Shown here piece after piece: positions 15,179-24,032 of a DNA stretch of 34,833 nt (position 1 is the stretch's first letter; each line of letters begins with the position of its first letter). The DNA lies in assembly GCA_947455725.1 (NCBI GenBank), contig CANGPL010000026.1:1-34833 (forward strand), in the 5' to 3' direction. The translations under genes were made by a program, and so were the position numbers. This stretch comes from Hyphomicrobiales bacterium (lineage in GTDB: Bacteria > Pseudomonadota > Alphaproteobacteria > Rhizobiales > Beijerinckiaceae). The notes under the pieces are model-generated. The model did no database searches. It saw nothing but the letters and a program-made list of their open reading frames with translations, and was not told the origin of the DNA.

Positions 15179-16231
15179 TTGACGGCAAAAATTACTTCTT
15201 CATTCATGCCTTCGGCTTCGGTTGGCCCGAATGATTTCCATTTCCATAAACGAGCCATTCGTTTATCGGCGGTTGTTTTCGCGGGTTTGCTCGTGGCGAA
15301 TTGCGCCGGGCCAAAGGCCTCGAAAATCGACCCGAAATATGGCGTAAGCCCAAGCCCACGTGTCGTGGCTGACGGGGAGGCTGTTCCGAAGGGCGGCGGT
15401 TTCTCCAAGGTTGGCAAGCCTTATGTCATTGCGGGTGAGGTCTACACTCCAAAAGACATGAAGAAATATTCAGCGACCGGTTTAGCCTCTTGGTATGGCT
15501 CGCAATTCCATGGCCGCATGACGGCGAATGGCGAGGTATTTGATACCGATTCGGTGACCGCTGCGCATCCAACTATGCCGCTGCCTTCTTATATTCGTGT
15601 CACCAATACGCTGAATGGCCGGTCGATTATCGCGCGTGTGAATGATCGTGGACCGTTCCATTCAAAGCGTTTGATCGACGTTTCAGAGCGCGTGGCCGAG
15701 GCTTTGGCGTTCCGTAATATTGGTACCGCGCGGGTTACGGTCGATTATATTGGTCGCGCGCCGACCGACGGCAGCGATGATGCGATTTTGATGGCAAGTT
15801 TGAAGACCGATGGTTCGCCAGCCAACTTACGCGGCGATGCGCGCGCGCCCATTCAGGTGGCGAGCAATGATCAACAGGAGCCGGTTGGCTCTGCCTCGAA
15901 CTCAAATAGCGACACGCTGGCGAGCATCTTCGGAACCACCGACACGTCGAATGCAACGGTGCTAGCGGATGCCTCGCCGGTATTGGATGCGGATGCGTTT
16001 GTTCCACTGCCACCCGTTCGCCCTCGGTCTAGCCTCATGGCGGTAAATTTGATCCCGGCAAAGCCCGCTCTTTTGGGCAATCGGACAGTCTCCGATCCGA
16101 CGGTGCAGACAGCGAGTATTCCGATGCCGATTCCTCGGCCAGGCAGCATGTTCTTTGCGCCTGTAACGGGCTTCGTTCCATCGCCAGCCTTCGACAAAGT
16201 GTCGCCGCAGCGCTTTGTCCCGATGAATTAA
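15179..16231 (+). CDS. rlpA: RlpA-family septal-ring/peptidoglycan lipoprotein (double-psi beta-barrel)
   Basis: 350 residues from TTG 15179. RlpA proteins act in the envelope as peptidoglycan lytic transglycosylases that help cell separation. The signal region ends VVFAGLLVANCAG, with lipobox VANC. The catalytic DPBB domain is clear at about 100-190: ATGLASWYGSQFHGRMTANG, then GEVFDTDSVTAAHPTMPLPS, then RVNDRGPFHSKRLIDVS. No C-terminal SPOR domain is seen; the last 150 residues are low in complexity, rich in Pro, Ser and Ala. The frame is open back to TTG 15050, but AGGAAAG (15163-15169) sits at a proper distance from TTG 15179. ATG 15206 is a third option. A strong terminator follows, so rlpA is probably its own unit. 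Confidence 0.85.
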   Translation: MTAKITSSFMPSASVGPNDFHFHKRAIRLSAVVFAGLLVANCAGPKASKIDPKYGVSPSPRVVADGEAVPKGGGFSKVGKPYVIAGEVYTPKDMKKYSATGLASWYGSQFHGRMTANGEVFDTDSVTAAHPTMPLPSYIRVTNTLNGRSIIARVNDRGPFHSKRLIDVSERVAEALAFRNIGTARVTVDYIGRAPTDGSDDAILMASLKTDGSPANLRGDARAPIQVASNDQQEPVGSASNSNSDTLASIFGTTDTSNATVLADASPVLDADAFVPLPPVRPRSSLMAVNLIPAKPALLGNRTVSDPTVQTASIPMPIPRPGSMFFAPVTGFVPSPAFDKVSPQRFVPMN

Positions 16232-16291
16232 GAGCGTTTTTGCTTCTTTTCGGCTGTTTAGGCTGACAAAGGGTAGAAGATTGACCATAAT

Positions 16292-16320
16292 AAGCGCGCC
16301 GTTTTATCGGCGCGTTTTTT
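16292..16320 (+). terminator. Strong intrinsic terminator after rlpA
   Basis: CGCGCCG (16295-16301), a six-base TTTTAT loop, then CGGCGCG (16308-16314) and six T residues. The stem is perfect and GC-rich, the textbook form. It separates rlpA from the tmk operon. Confidence 0.93.
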
Positions 16321-16344
16321 ATTGGTTGTTTGGGAAAATGTTAA

Positions 16345-17004
16345 ATGGGCCTTGGCCATTTTATAACGTTGGAAGGCGGCGAGGGGACGGGCAAGTCGAC
16401 CCAAATCCACCACCTTCTCGAACGATTGGCTGACGCCGGAATCGATGCCGTGCGAACGCGCGAGCCCGGCGGCTCAAAGGGTGCTGAGCGGATAAGGTCG
16501 CTTATTTTGGAAGCGGGACATTCGCGCTTTGACCCGCTTACAGAAACGCTTTTGTTTTATGCCGCGCGTAATGATCATTTGGAGCATGTGATACGCCCGG
16601 CACTCAACGCAGGGAAATGGGTGATTTGTGATCGGTTTTCCGATTCAACGCGCGTTTATCAAGGCGGAATCGGTGCGCTTCAATATTCTGTGCTCGACCA
16701 GCTTGATGCGTTGGTGGTTCACGATACCCAGCCAGACCTCACTTTGATTTTAGATTTACCGGCTGAAATTGGCCTTGCTCGTGCGAATGCTCGACGAGGG
16801 AATAGCGCAGCCGACGGATTTGAAGCCGAATCAATCGATTTCCATCGTGCGCTTCGGCAAGCCTATCTGGAGCTTGCGCGATTAAATCCGAACCGTTGCG
16901 TGGTGATCGACGCTGATGGCAGCGTTGAAGAGATCGCTGAGCGGATTTGGCGGAAGGTTTCCGAACGGTTATTAATTGTCAATAGCGTGCAATCGAATGG
17001 CTGA
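16345..17004 (+). CDS. tmk: Thymidylate kinase
   Basis: 219 residues, normal for bacterial Tmk, which phosphorylates dTMP to dTDP for DNA synthesis. The P-loop is GGEGTGKST (residues 11-19). TREPGG (about 39-44) binds dTMP, and VICDRFSDSTRVYQGG is the DRF/lid-side motif with the RxYQG phrase. The start ATG 16345 is placed between the terminator and the P-loop with a weak GGGAAAA ribosome site. It heads a tight plus-strand run, and its end overlaps the start of holB by 8 bp. Confidence 0.95.
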   Translation: MGLGHFITLEGGEGTGKSTQIHHLLERLADAGIDAVRTREPGGSKGAERIRSLILEAGHSRFDPLTETLLFYAARNDHLEHVIRPALNAGKWVICDRFSDSTRVYQGGIGALQYSVLDQLDALVVHDTQPDLTLILDLPAEIGLARANARRGNSAADGFEAESIDFHRALRQAYLELARLNPNRCVVIDADGSVEEIAERIWRKVSERLLIVNSVQSNG

Positions 17005-18061
17005 AGATTCATCCGTCGAACTTGACCGGTTTGGAGCCTCGCGTCATCCGCGCGATGTCGAAAACCTGTTTGGGCATGAGCGCGAAGAGGCCCAGTTTTT
17101 AGCGGCCTATCGATCGGGTCGCATGCCGCATGCTTGGCTTTTATCGGGGCCCGAGGGCATCGGTAAGGCGAGTTTCGCCTATCGCGCAGCGCGGTTTATG
17201 CTCTCTCATCCAGATCCTACGACGGATGCGGTTCAAAGGGCTCACTCGCTTGAGAGTAGTTTTGAAACCGGCGCCGGCCGTCGCATCTCGGCACAATCGC
17301 ATGGTGATTTGTTAGCCGTGCGGCGTGAAATCGAGCCCGGCAAGAAAGCCATACCGACCGAAATCAAGGTCGATCAAATCCGCAAAATGATCCAGTTTTT
17401 CGAAACGACAGCGGGTGAGGGTGGCTGGCGCATCGCGATCATTGATACGATGGATGAGCTCAATCGATCAGGGGCCAATGCCTTGCTGAAGCTGGTTGAG
17501 GAGCCGCCGCCGCGTTCGCTGTTTTTCATGATCACAAGTGCGCCGGGTCGGCTCTTGCCGACGATCCGGTCGCGTTGCCGTGTGCTGGCGTTTCGGGCAT
17601 TAAAAGAAGCGGATCTTGTCAAAGCGCTGCTCGCGCAACCCGTACCACCAAGCCAACCGGTAGCGCTTAAGGCTGCGCGGCACGCGGGCGGTTCTGTTAA
17701 GTCAGCGCTTAAGCTCATTGATCCCGCGACGCTTTCCGTGATCGAGCATGTCGAAGGCGTATTGCGCAAACTTCCCGCTTTGGACCGAGCGGAGCTCTTG
17801 CAAATGGCCGATGGTTTGACAGGCCGCGAGCGTAGCAATGACTATCAGACCGTGATTGAAACGGTCCAAAATTGGATTGCGGATCAGTGCCGAGTACGGG
17901 CAGGTGAGGGTGGACATCGGCTTGCGCCCTTGGCGGAGGTATGGGAGAAGAGCGCGCGCATAGCGGGCGAAACGGATCGGTATAATTTAGACCGTCGCCC
18001 CTTTTTGCTCTCGCTATTCGCTGATCTTGCCGAGGCAGTTCGCCTGTCGAACGGCATTTGA
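16997..18061 (+). CDS. holB: DNA polymerase III delta-prime subunit
   Basis: 354 residues from ATG 16997. The frame extends to TTG 16976 but the ATG overlaps the end of tmk by 8 bp, typical coupling. HolB is a clamp-loader subunit that helps place the sliding clamp on DNA. It shows MPHAWLLSGPEGIGKASFAY (P-loop region), then ALLKLVEEPPPRSLFFMITS and RSRCRVLAFRAL, the SRC arginine-finger motif. The zinc-binding cysteines of enterobacterial delta-prime are not present, which is common in alphaproteobacteria. The neighbours tmk and metG are the usual partners. Confidence 0.92.
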   Translation: MAEDSSVELDRFGASRHPRDVENLFGHEREEAQFLAAYRSGRMPHAWLLSGPEGIGKASFAYRAARFMLSHPDPTTDAVQRAHSLESSFETGAGRRISAQSHGDLLAVRREIEPGKKAIPTEIKVDQIRKMIQFFETTAGEGGWRIAIIDTMDELNRSGANALLKLVEEPPPRSLFFMITSAPGRLLPTIRSRCRVLAFRALKEADLVKALLAQPVPPSQPVALKAARHAGGSVKSALKLIDPATLSVIEHVEGVLRKLPALDRAELLQMADGLTGRERSNDYQTVIETVQNWIADQCRVRAGEGGHRLAPLAEVWEKSARIAGETDRYNLDRRPFLLSLFADLAEAVRLSNGI

Positions 18062-18101
18062 TGACGCAAATCGCGCAGCTACGGGTTGGTTTTAAGGATG
18101 A

Positions 18102-19667
18102 ATGGCTATGACGGATAAGGAGAAATTTTATATCACCACGGCCATTTCTTATCCGAATGGACGCCCTCATATCGGGCACGCCTATGAGCTGATCGCGACC
18201 GACGCGATTGCGCGTTTTAAAAGGCTTGATGGCGCGGACGTTTTCTTCTTAACAGGCACGGATGAGCATGGCCAAAAAATGCTCCAGACAGCTGCCAAAG
18301 AAGGTATGACCGCGCTCGAACTTGCCGACCGCAACGCCGCCGTTTTTCGCGCAATGGGGCAAGCGCTCAATGCCTCGAATGACGACTTCATTCGCACAAC
18401 CGAAGATCGTCACAAACAAGCTAGCCAGGCAATCTGGAACCGGATGGTTGAGGCGGGCGATATCTACAAGGATTCCTACGCCGGTTGGTATTCGGTGCGA
18501 GATGAGGCCTATTTTGCTGAAGATGAGACCGTACTCGGTAGCGATGGCATTCGCCGTGGGCCTACGGGGACACCGGTCGAGTGGGTGGAAGAAGAGAGCT
18601 ATTTCTTCAAATTATCAGCCTATCAGGATCGCCTCTTGGCGCTTTACGAGAAGCAACCCGATTATATCAGCCCGCCAGAGCGGCGGAATGAAATCACGAG
18701 TTTTGTGAAATCGGGCTTACGCGATCTTTCGGTTAGCCGCACCACGTTTAATTGGGGTATTCCGGTTCCGGGTGATCCGAAGCATGTGATGTATGTCTGG
18801 GTCGATGCGTTGACGAATTATATAACCGCCACCGGTTGGCCGGACGAGAACGCTCCGCGCGCGAAATATTGGCCCGCAAATGTGCATATTATCGGCAAGG
18901 ATATTGTGCGGTTCCATGCTGTCTATTGGCCCGCTTTTTTGATGTCAGCGGGTTTGCCTTTGCCGCATCGCGTATTTGGCCATGGGTTCTTGTTCAACCG
19001 CGGCGAGAAAATGTCGAAATCGGTTGGCAATGTAATCGATCCGTTTACGCTGGCTGAGCATTACGGCGTCGATCAATTACGCTATTTCTTCCTGCGCGAA
19101 GTACCTTTCGGACAGGATGGCAATTACTCGCACGAGGCGATCGTTAATCGCATCAATGCGGATTTGGCCAATGACCTCGGTAATTTGGCGCAACGCTCGC
19201 TTTCGATGGTTGCCAAAAATCTCGATGGTAAAATGCCGAAGCTCGGTGAATTGAGCGAGGCTGATCAGGCGATGCTGAAGGATGCTTATGAGCTTCATGC
19301 GCGTGCCCGCTCGGCCATGAAGGACTTTGCCTTGCATACAATGCTCGCCGATATTTGGCGCGTGGTGGCGGATGCAAATCGGTATTTTGCGTCAGAGGAG
19401 CCTTGGGCCAAGCGCAAGACCGATCAGGCGCGGTTTGAAACCATTCTGGCGGTAACGCTTGAAGTGCTGCGCGTCGTCGGCATTATGGCGCAACCCGTCA
19501 TGCCAAGTGCGACCGTGAAGCTGCTTGGGCTCGTCGGCTCTGATGCGAATGCGCGAGAGTTTGCCCACGCGACCGCGGCTCATGCGGTTCCGGCTGGAAC
19601 TGTGTTAGCGGCACCGGCGCCGATCTTTCCGCGTTATGTCGAGACCGAAGGCGACGCGACCAATTGA
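18102..19667 (+). CDS. metG: Methionyl-tRNA synthetase
   Basis: 521 residues, the short bacterial form without a C-terminal tRNA-binding appendix. It charges tRNA-Met. The class I motifs are present: PHIGH at residues 22-26 ([20 protein letters not shown]) and KMSKS starting at residue 303 ([14 protein letters not shown]). The connective domain contains the [14 protein letters not shown] region. ATG 18102 and ATG 18108 are both possible starts. The end overlaps tatD by 4 bp. Confidence 0.96.
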   Translation: MAMTDKEKFYITTAISYPNGRPHIGHAYELIATDAIARFKRLDGADVFFLTGTDEHGQKMLQTAAKEGMTALELADRNAAVFRAMGQALNASNDDFIRTTEDRHKQASQAIWNRMVEAGDIYKDSYAGWYSVRDEAYFAEDETVLGSDGIRRGPTGTPVEWVEEESYFFKLSAYQDRLLALYEKQPDYISPPERRNEITSFVKSGLRDLSVSRTTFNWGIPVPGDPKHVMYVWVDALTNYITATGWPDENAPRAKYWPANVHIIGKDIVRFHAVYWPAFLMSAGLPLPHRVFGHGFLFNRGEKMSKSVGNVIDPFTLAEHYGVDQLRYFFLREVPFGQDGNYSHEAIVNRINADLANDLGNLAQRSLSMVAKNLDGKMPKLGELSEADQAMLKDAYELHARARSAMKDFALHTMLADIWRVVADANRYFASEEPWAKRKTDQARFETILAVTLEVLRVVGIMAQPVMPSATVKLLGLVGSDANAREFAHATAAHAVPAGTVLAAPAPIFPRYVETEGDATN

Positions 19668-20476
19668 ATGAGCCGCTTCCGATGATTGTTGATAGCCATT
19701 GCCACCTCGACTTTCCCGATTTTGAATCGGAACGAGATAGCGTGATAAAACGCGCGCATGACGCGGGCATCGGCACGATACTAACAATCTGCACGGAAGT
19801 CGGTCGCCTTGATCCAATCAAGCGGATTGCTGAAACCTATGACACGGTTTGGTATACCGTCGGTACGCATCCTATGCATGTCAATGAAGAGCCTGATATT
19901 GCGTTGGAAACCTATCTCACGCTCTCGGAACATCCCAAATGCGTTGGGATCGGTGAGGCTGGATTAGATTTTCATTATGATACGGTTCCACGTGATCTGG
20001 CGGATCGTGTCTTCCGGACGCAAATTACGGCGGCACGCGTGACGGGGTTACCTCTGGTCATTCATTCGCGCAACGCCGATGATGCGATGATTTCGGTGCT
20101 GCAGGATGAGATGGGGAAGGGGGCCTTTAAAGCCGTTCTCCATTGTTTCTCTTCGGGACAGAAATTTGCGCAAGTCGGCGTTGAATTAGGCCTCTCTATC
20201 TCATTTTCGGGCATTTTAACCTATAATCGTTCTGAGGAACTTCGACAGATTGCATCTGAAATTCCGCTCGATCGGTTGCTTGTAGAAACCGACGCGCCTT
20301 ATTTGGCGCCGCAAAGCCGCCGCGGGAAGCGCAATGAGCCTGCTTATGTTGCCGAAACCCATGCAATGCTTGCGAAGGTAAAAGGCATTGACGAGCGTGA
20401 TTTGGCTTCGATTACAACGGATAATTTTTTTAAACTATTCTCGAAAGCACAGCGTCCGACGGGGCTTTCGAAATGA
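19664..20476 (+). CDS. TatD-family metal-dependent hydrolase/DNase
   Basis: 270 residues of the TIM-barrel amidohydrolase superfamily. The metal ligands are visible: [11 protein letters not shown] near the N-terminus, [28 protein letters not shown] and [11 protein letters not shown] near the C-terminus. Members of this family cleave DNA 3' ends, and some act on other phosphate or D-aminoacyl esters. The start ATG 19664 overlaps the end of metG by 4 bp, so coupling favours it, although ATG 19682 ([10 protein letters not shown]) is closer to the usual family start. It overlaps the next gene by 4 bp. Confidence 0.9.
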   Translation: MNEPLPMIVDSHCHLDFPDFESERDSVIKRAHDAGIGTILTICTEVGRLDPIKRIAETYDTVWYTVGTHPMHVNEEPDIALETYLTLSEHPKCVGIGEAGLDFHYDTVPRDLADRVFRTQITAARVTGLPLVIHSRNADDAMISVLQDEMGKGAFKAVLHCFSSGQKFAQVGVELGLSISFSGILTYNRSEELRQIASEIPLDRLLVETDAPYLAPQSRRGKRNEPAYVAETHAMLAKVKGIDERDLASITTDNFFKLFSKAQRPTGLSK

Positions 20477-21267
20477 CGCTTAAATTAACCATCATGGGGT
20501 GCGGATCGTCGGGCGGTGTACCACGACCTGCTTATGGATGGGGCGCATGTGACCCTGCGAACCCCAAAAATCGCCGACGTCGGTGTTCCATCCTGTTGGA
20601 ACGCTCCAATGATTTCGGAAAAACCGTTGTCGTTATAGATACTTCGCCCGATTTGCGCGAGCAACTTCTGAGCGCTGATGTGCAGCGGATTGATGCTGTT
20701 TTATTTACCCATGACCATGCCGACCACACGCATGGCATTGATGATGTGCGTCCGGTCGTTTTGCATATGCGGAAGCGGATTCCGACCTATATGGATGCGG
20801 TCACGTCGCGCGTTTTGCATGAGCGCTTCGCTTATTGCTATGTGACGCCGCAAGGCAGTGATTATCAACCGATCGTCGAAGATCGGCGGCTGATTATAGG
20901 CCATGGCGTTGAAATTGACGGGCCTGGCGGCATAATCGCGGCGCTTCCATTTCGGGTTCACCATGGAACGATTGACGCGCTTGGCTTCCGGTTTGGCAAC
21001 ACGGCCTATACGCCGGATGTGAACGCTATTCCGGACGAGAGCATTGAAGCGCTGACGGGCTTGGATCTTTGGATCGTTGATGCGTTGCGCCATACCGCGC
21101 ATCCGTCGCATTTTTCGTTACCAGAAACACTCGCATGGATTGAACGGCTTAAACCCAAGCAAGCAATCCTGACGAACCTGCATACTGATTTAGATTATGA
21201 AGCCTTGCGCGCTCAATTGCCGGAAAATGTAACGCCGGCTTATGACGGGCTGGAGCGCTTCATATAA
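20473..21267 (+). CDS. MBL-fold metal-dependent hydrolase (PhnP-like)
   Basis: 264 residues of the metallo-beta-lactamase fold. The start LTIMGCGSSGGVPRPAYGWG is typical of the PhnP/YcbX-neighbour phosphodiesterase group. The metal site is FTHDHADHTHGID (H-x-H-x-D-H), with a later HPSHFS supplying another ligand. Members cleave cyclic phosphodiesters in the cytoplasm, and the substrate of this one is unknown. It is the last of the tmk run, a regular neighbour of tatD in Rhizobiales. A gap of 98 bp follows before mazG. Confidence 0.85.
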   Translation: MTLKLTIMGCGSSGGVPRPAYGWGACDPANPKNRRRRCSILLERSNDFGKTVVVIDTSPDLREQLLSADVQRIDAVLFTHDHADHTHGIDDVRPVVLHMRKRIPTYMDAVTSRVLHERFAYCYVTPQGSDYQPIVEDRRLIIGHGVEIDGPGGIIAALPFRVHHGTIDALGFRFGNTAYTPDVNAIPDESIEALTGLDLWIVDALRHTAHPSHFSLPETLAWIERLKPKQAILTNLHTDLDYEALRAQLPENVTPAYDGLERFI

Positions 21268-21365
21268 AACAAAATTGCTATTTCAAGTTCCATAATGTTT
21301 CTTATGCGAATTTATGATTAGATAAAGTAACACTTCTCGTCTCGTTCAGTTGAAGGCGTCACCAG

Positions 21366-22202
21366 ATGCAACCGTCGAAAAACATCCATGATCTCATCGC
21401 CATCATGGCGGCGCTCCGCACGCCGGTTACAGGTTGCCCTTGGGATCTTGAGCAAACTTTTGCAACCATCGCGCCCTATACGATTGAAGAAGCCTATGAG
21501 GTTGCCGATGCGATTGAGCGTGGCGATATTAGCGATCTTCGGGATGAATTAGGCGACCTCCTCCTTCAGGTCGTCTTTCACGCGCGCCTTGCGGAAGAAC
21601 AAGGCAGCTTTCAATTCGGGGATGTCGTTCACGCCATTACAGCCAAGCTTATCCGACGCCATCCGCATGTCTTCGGAAATACGGGAGATTTGACGCCGGA
21701 AGCCGTTAAAGGGCTTTGGGCCGAGATAAAGGCGCAAGAAAAGGCCGAAAAACTAGCCGAGCGGCAAGGCAATGGCCTAGCAACGGAAGCGGCCTCTCCC
21801 TCCATTCTTGCGGACGTGCCATATAATCTCCCTGCCCTTGTGCGGGCTGAAAAACTTCAGGACAAAGCCTCGAAAGTTGGCTTTGACTGGAACGATGCCC
21901 GTTTGGTGCTCGATAAAATTCGCGAAGAAACAAGCGAAATTGAAGAGGCTTTGACCGGCAATAATCCGGTTCATATCGAAGAAGAAATCGGCGATTTACT
22001 CTTTGTAGTCGCGAATTTGGCCCGGCACTTATCGATCAATCCAGAAGAAGCGCTACGCAAAGCAAATCATAAATTTGCACGTCGTTTCAATTATATAGAA
22101 GAAAATATTAAAAAACTAGATAAGAACATGAAATCCGCAACGCTCGATGAAATGGAGCGGTTTTGGAACGAAGCCCGATTAGCCGACAAAGCTAAGGTCT
22201 AA
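21366..22202 (+). CDS. mazG: Nucleoside triphosphate pyrophosphohydrolase
   Basis: 278 residues, the standard two-domain MazG that cleaves nucleoside triphosphates to monophosphate and pyrophosphate, cleaning abnormal nucleotides and affecting ppGpp levels. The N-terminal MazG domain shows GCPWDLEQTFATIAPYTIEE and EEAYEVADAIE with LRDELGDLLLQVVFHARLAE (the E-E-x-x-D metal pattern). The C-terminal copy shows VGFDWNDARLVLDKIREETS and EEEIGDLLFVVANLARH. It converges on hflX with a 4-bp overlap (22199-22202). Confidence 0.94.
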   Translation: MQPSKNIHDLIAIMAALRTPVTGCPWDLEQTFATIAPYTIEEAYEVADAIERGDISDLRDELGDLLLQVVFHARLAEEQGSFQFGDVVHAITAKLIRRHPHVFGNTGDLTPEAVKGLWAEIKAQEKAEKLAERQGNGLATEAASPSILADVPYNLPALVRAEKLQDKASKVGFDWNDARLVLDKIREETSEIEEALTGNNPVHIEEEIGDLLFVVANLARHLSINPEEALRKANHKFARRFNYIEENIKKLDKNMKSATLDEMERFWNEARLADKAKV

Positions 22203-23611
22203 GCGCCTTCTTTGCGCATTAAGCGCGCATCCGGGAAACGGCGCAAAAGCCGCGCTTCTTTTTCTGGTAGGATACGGACGGCAAGGCGATAGTTCCCCTC
22301 TTCCGTCATACGGCGTTCGAGCACTTCGGTGTCTTCATAGAGCCAATTCATCCGAGCGCCATCGGCAGGCCCAAGCGATACGGAATAAACAAGGCTTGCG
22401 CGTGCCACCCGTTTCTCAATGAGTGTCATCAAATCGGCGATGCCATCGCCCGTTATGGCGGACACCAATACCGGTTTTTCTGACGGCGCGCGATTTTCAA
22501 CGAGACCGGTCAGCCGCAAACGCTCATCTTCGCTTAAAAGATCAGCCTTGTTCCAGACTTCGATCAGACGACCATGATCATCCGGATCAATCCCCAAATC
22601 TCTTAGAATACTGACCACATCTGCGGCTTGCGCTTCGGTATCGCCATGGGAGACGTCACGAACATGGAGGATGACATCGGCGGAGATGACGTCTTCTAAC
22701 GTGGCGCGAAACGCCGCTACCAACATGGTTGGTAGGTCGGAGATAAAGCCTACGGTATCCGACAGAATAATCGGCGCGCCATGCGGAAGCTTGGTCACAC
22801 GGGCTGTTGGGTCAAGCGTGGCGAAGAGCATGTTTTCGGCAAGCACCTCTGCCGATGTCAGACGATTAAACAACGTGGATTTACCGGCATTGGTATAGCC
22901 GACGAGTGCGACAATCGGATAGGGCGCGCGATCCCTGCCCTTCCGGTGCAAGCCGCGCGTCCGTTTGACGGATTCGAGATCTTTTTCGATCTTCATCATC
23001 CGTTCTTGGATCAAACGTCTATCGGCTTCGATCTGTGTTTCACCCGGACCGCCCAAAAAGCCGAAACCGCCACGTTGGCGCTCCAAATGGGTCCATGAGC
23101 GGACCAAACGGCTCTTTTGATACGATAAATGGGCGAGTTCTACCTGTAACGTGCCCTCTTTTGTCCGCGCTCGCCGGCCGAAAATTTCCAGAATAAGGCC
23201 CGTACGATCAATGACCTTCACTTTCAACGCGCGCTCTAGATTGCGCTGTTGAACGGGACTTAGCGCACAATCAACAACGACGAGCGTGATGTCTTCATTC
23301 TCGACATATTCGTGCAGCTCTTCGATCTTTCCGGTGCCGATAAAGGTGGCGGGCCGCGGGGCGGCAATCGGGATAATCATGGACGCGACGAGTTCGATAT
23401 CGATCGCAGCGGCAAGACCTGCCGCCTCCTCGATGCGCGCCTCGAAATCGCGTGTATTGCTCTCAGGCATACCGGTCGCAGCACGGCGAGCGGCCGAACG
23501 GCTAGTGAGGTAGGGACCGATCACAAGCGTGCGGGTGCCAATCGAGATATCTTGGGCTGTTTCTTCAGCGCCGACCGTAAATCGGCCCGATACGTGCGGG
23601 TCTTTTGCCAC
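22199..23611 (-). CDS. hflX: GTPase HflX
   Basis: 470 residues of the ribosome-associated GTPase that can split stalled 70S ribosomes under stress. The N-terminal domain and the linker RGGFGFLGGPGETQIEADRR (about 180-199) are HflX hallmarks. The G domain shows GYTNAGKST (about 238-246, G1), a DTVGFISDLP G3 and NKADLL G4. The start is GTG 23611, one base after the hfq stop codon (hfq TGA 23615-23613), so translation is probably coupled. It follows hfq and precedes mazG, the standard rhizobial order. Confidence 0.95.
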   Translation of the reverse strand: MAKDPHVSGRFTVGAEETAQDISIGTRTLVIGPYLTSRSAARRAATGMPESNTRDFEARIEEAAGLAAAIDIELVASMIIPIAAPRPATFIGTGKIEELHEYVENEDITLVVVDCALSPVQQRNLERALKVKVIDRTGLILEIFGRRARTKEGTLQVELAHLSYQKSRLVRSWTHLERQRGGFGFLGGPGETQIEADRRLIQERMMKIEKDLESVKRTRGLHRKGRDRAPYPIVALVGYTNAGKSTLFNRLTSAEVLAENMLFATLDPTARVTKLPHGAPIILSDTVGFISDLPTMLVAAFRATLEDVISADVILHVRDVSHGDTEAQAADVVSILRDLGIDPDDHGRLIEVWNKADLLSEDERLRLTGLVENRAPSEKPVLVSAITGDGIADLMTLIEKRVARASLVYSVSLGPADGARMNWLYEDTEVLERRMTEEGNYRLAVRILPEKEARLLRRFPDARLMRKEGA

Positions 23612-23612
23612 C

Positions 23613-23873
23613 TCAGTCCTTCAGGACCGCGCCGGTTTCATCCGTAGGATCGAAAAGGGTGACGGGGGAGCCCGGCATAATCGTGGAAATGGCGTGCTTA
23701 TAGACGAGCTGCGAATGGCCATCGCGGCGCAAAAGGAGGCAGAAATTATCGAACCAGGTCACAACGCCCTGCAATTTAACGCCATTGATGAGGAAGATTG
23801 TGAGCGGAATCTTGCTCTTCCGAACTTGGTTCAGAAATGTATCCTGAAGGTTTTGCGCTCGTTCTGTCGCCAT
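23613..23873 (-). CDS. hfq: RNA-binding protein Hfq
   Basis: 86 residues, the usual size for an alphaproteobacterial Hfq. It forms a hexameric Sm ring that pairs small RNAs with mRNAs in the cytoplasm. It begins [20 protein letters not shown], with Sm1 ([18 protein letters not shown]) and the Sm2 phrase YKHAIST. The frame is open further upstream to 23957, but AGAGGT seven bases before ATG 23873 and family homology decide this start. It lies immediately before hflX (one-base gap) and 159 bp after ntrX, so it may have its own promoter. Confidence 0.97.
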   Translation of the reverse strand: MATERAQNLQDTFLNQVRKSKIPLTIFLINGVKLQGVVTWFDNFCLLLRRDGHSQLVYKHAISTIMPGSPVTLFDPTDETGAVLKD

Positions 23874-24032
23874 TGTTCTTACCTCTTTTTGTTTTTGCCG
23901 GAGCATACGGGCCCACGGACCTATCTCTTTCGCGTTAAAACACTCTACAGGGTACACCTACTGACACAAACACAGCGCAGGCCGCCGCTAAAATTCAACT
24001 ATGGGTATAGATAGTCAACTCTCGCCTCTGCT

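Noticed and set aside
14986..15417. 143-codon minus-strand frame across the rlpA start region
   Set aside because: It overlaps the rlpA coding sequence, has no ribosome site or family features, and is low-complexity basic sequence.
23874..23957. 28-residue N-terminal extension of Hfq
   Set aside because: Hfq homology starts at MATERAQN, and a good ribosome site precedes ATG 23873. The extension is untranslated leader.
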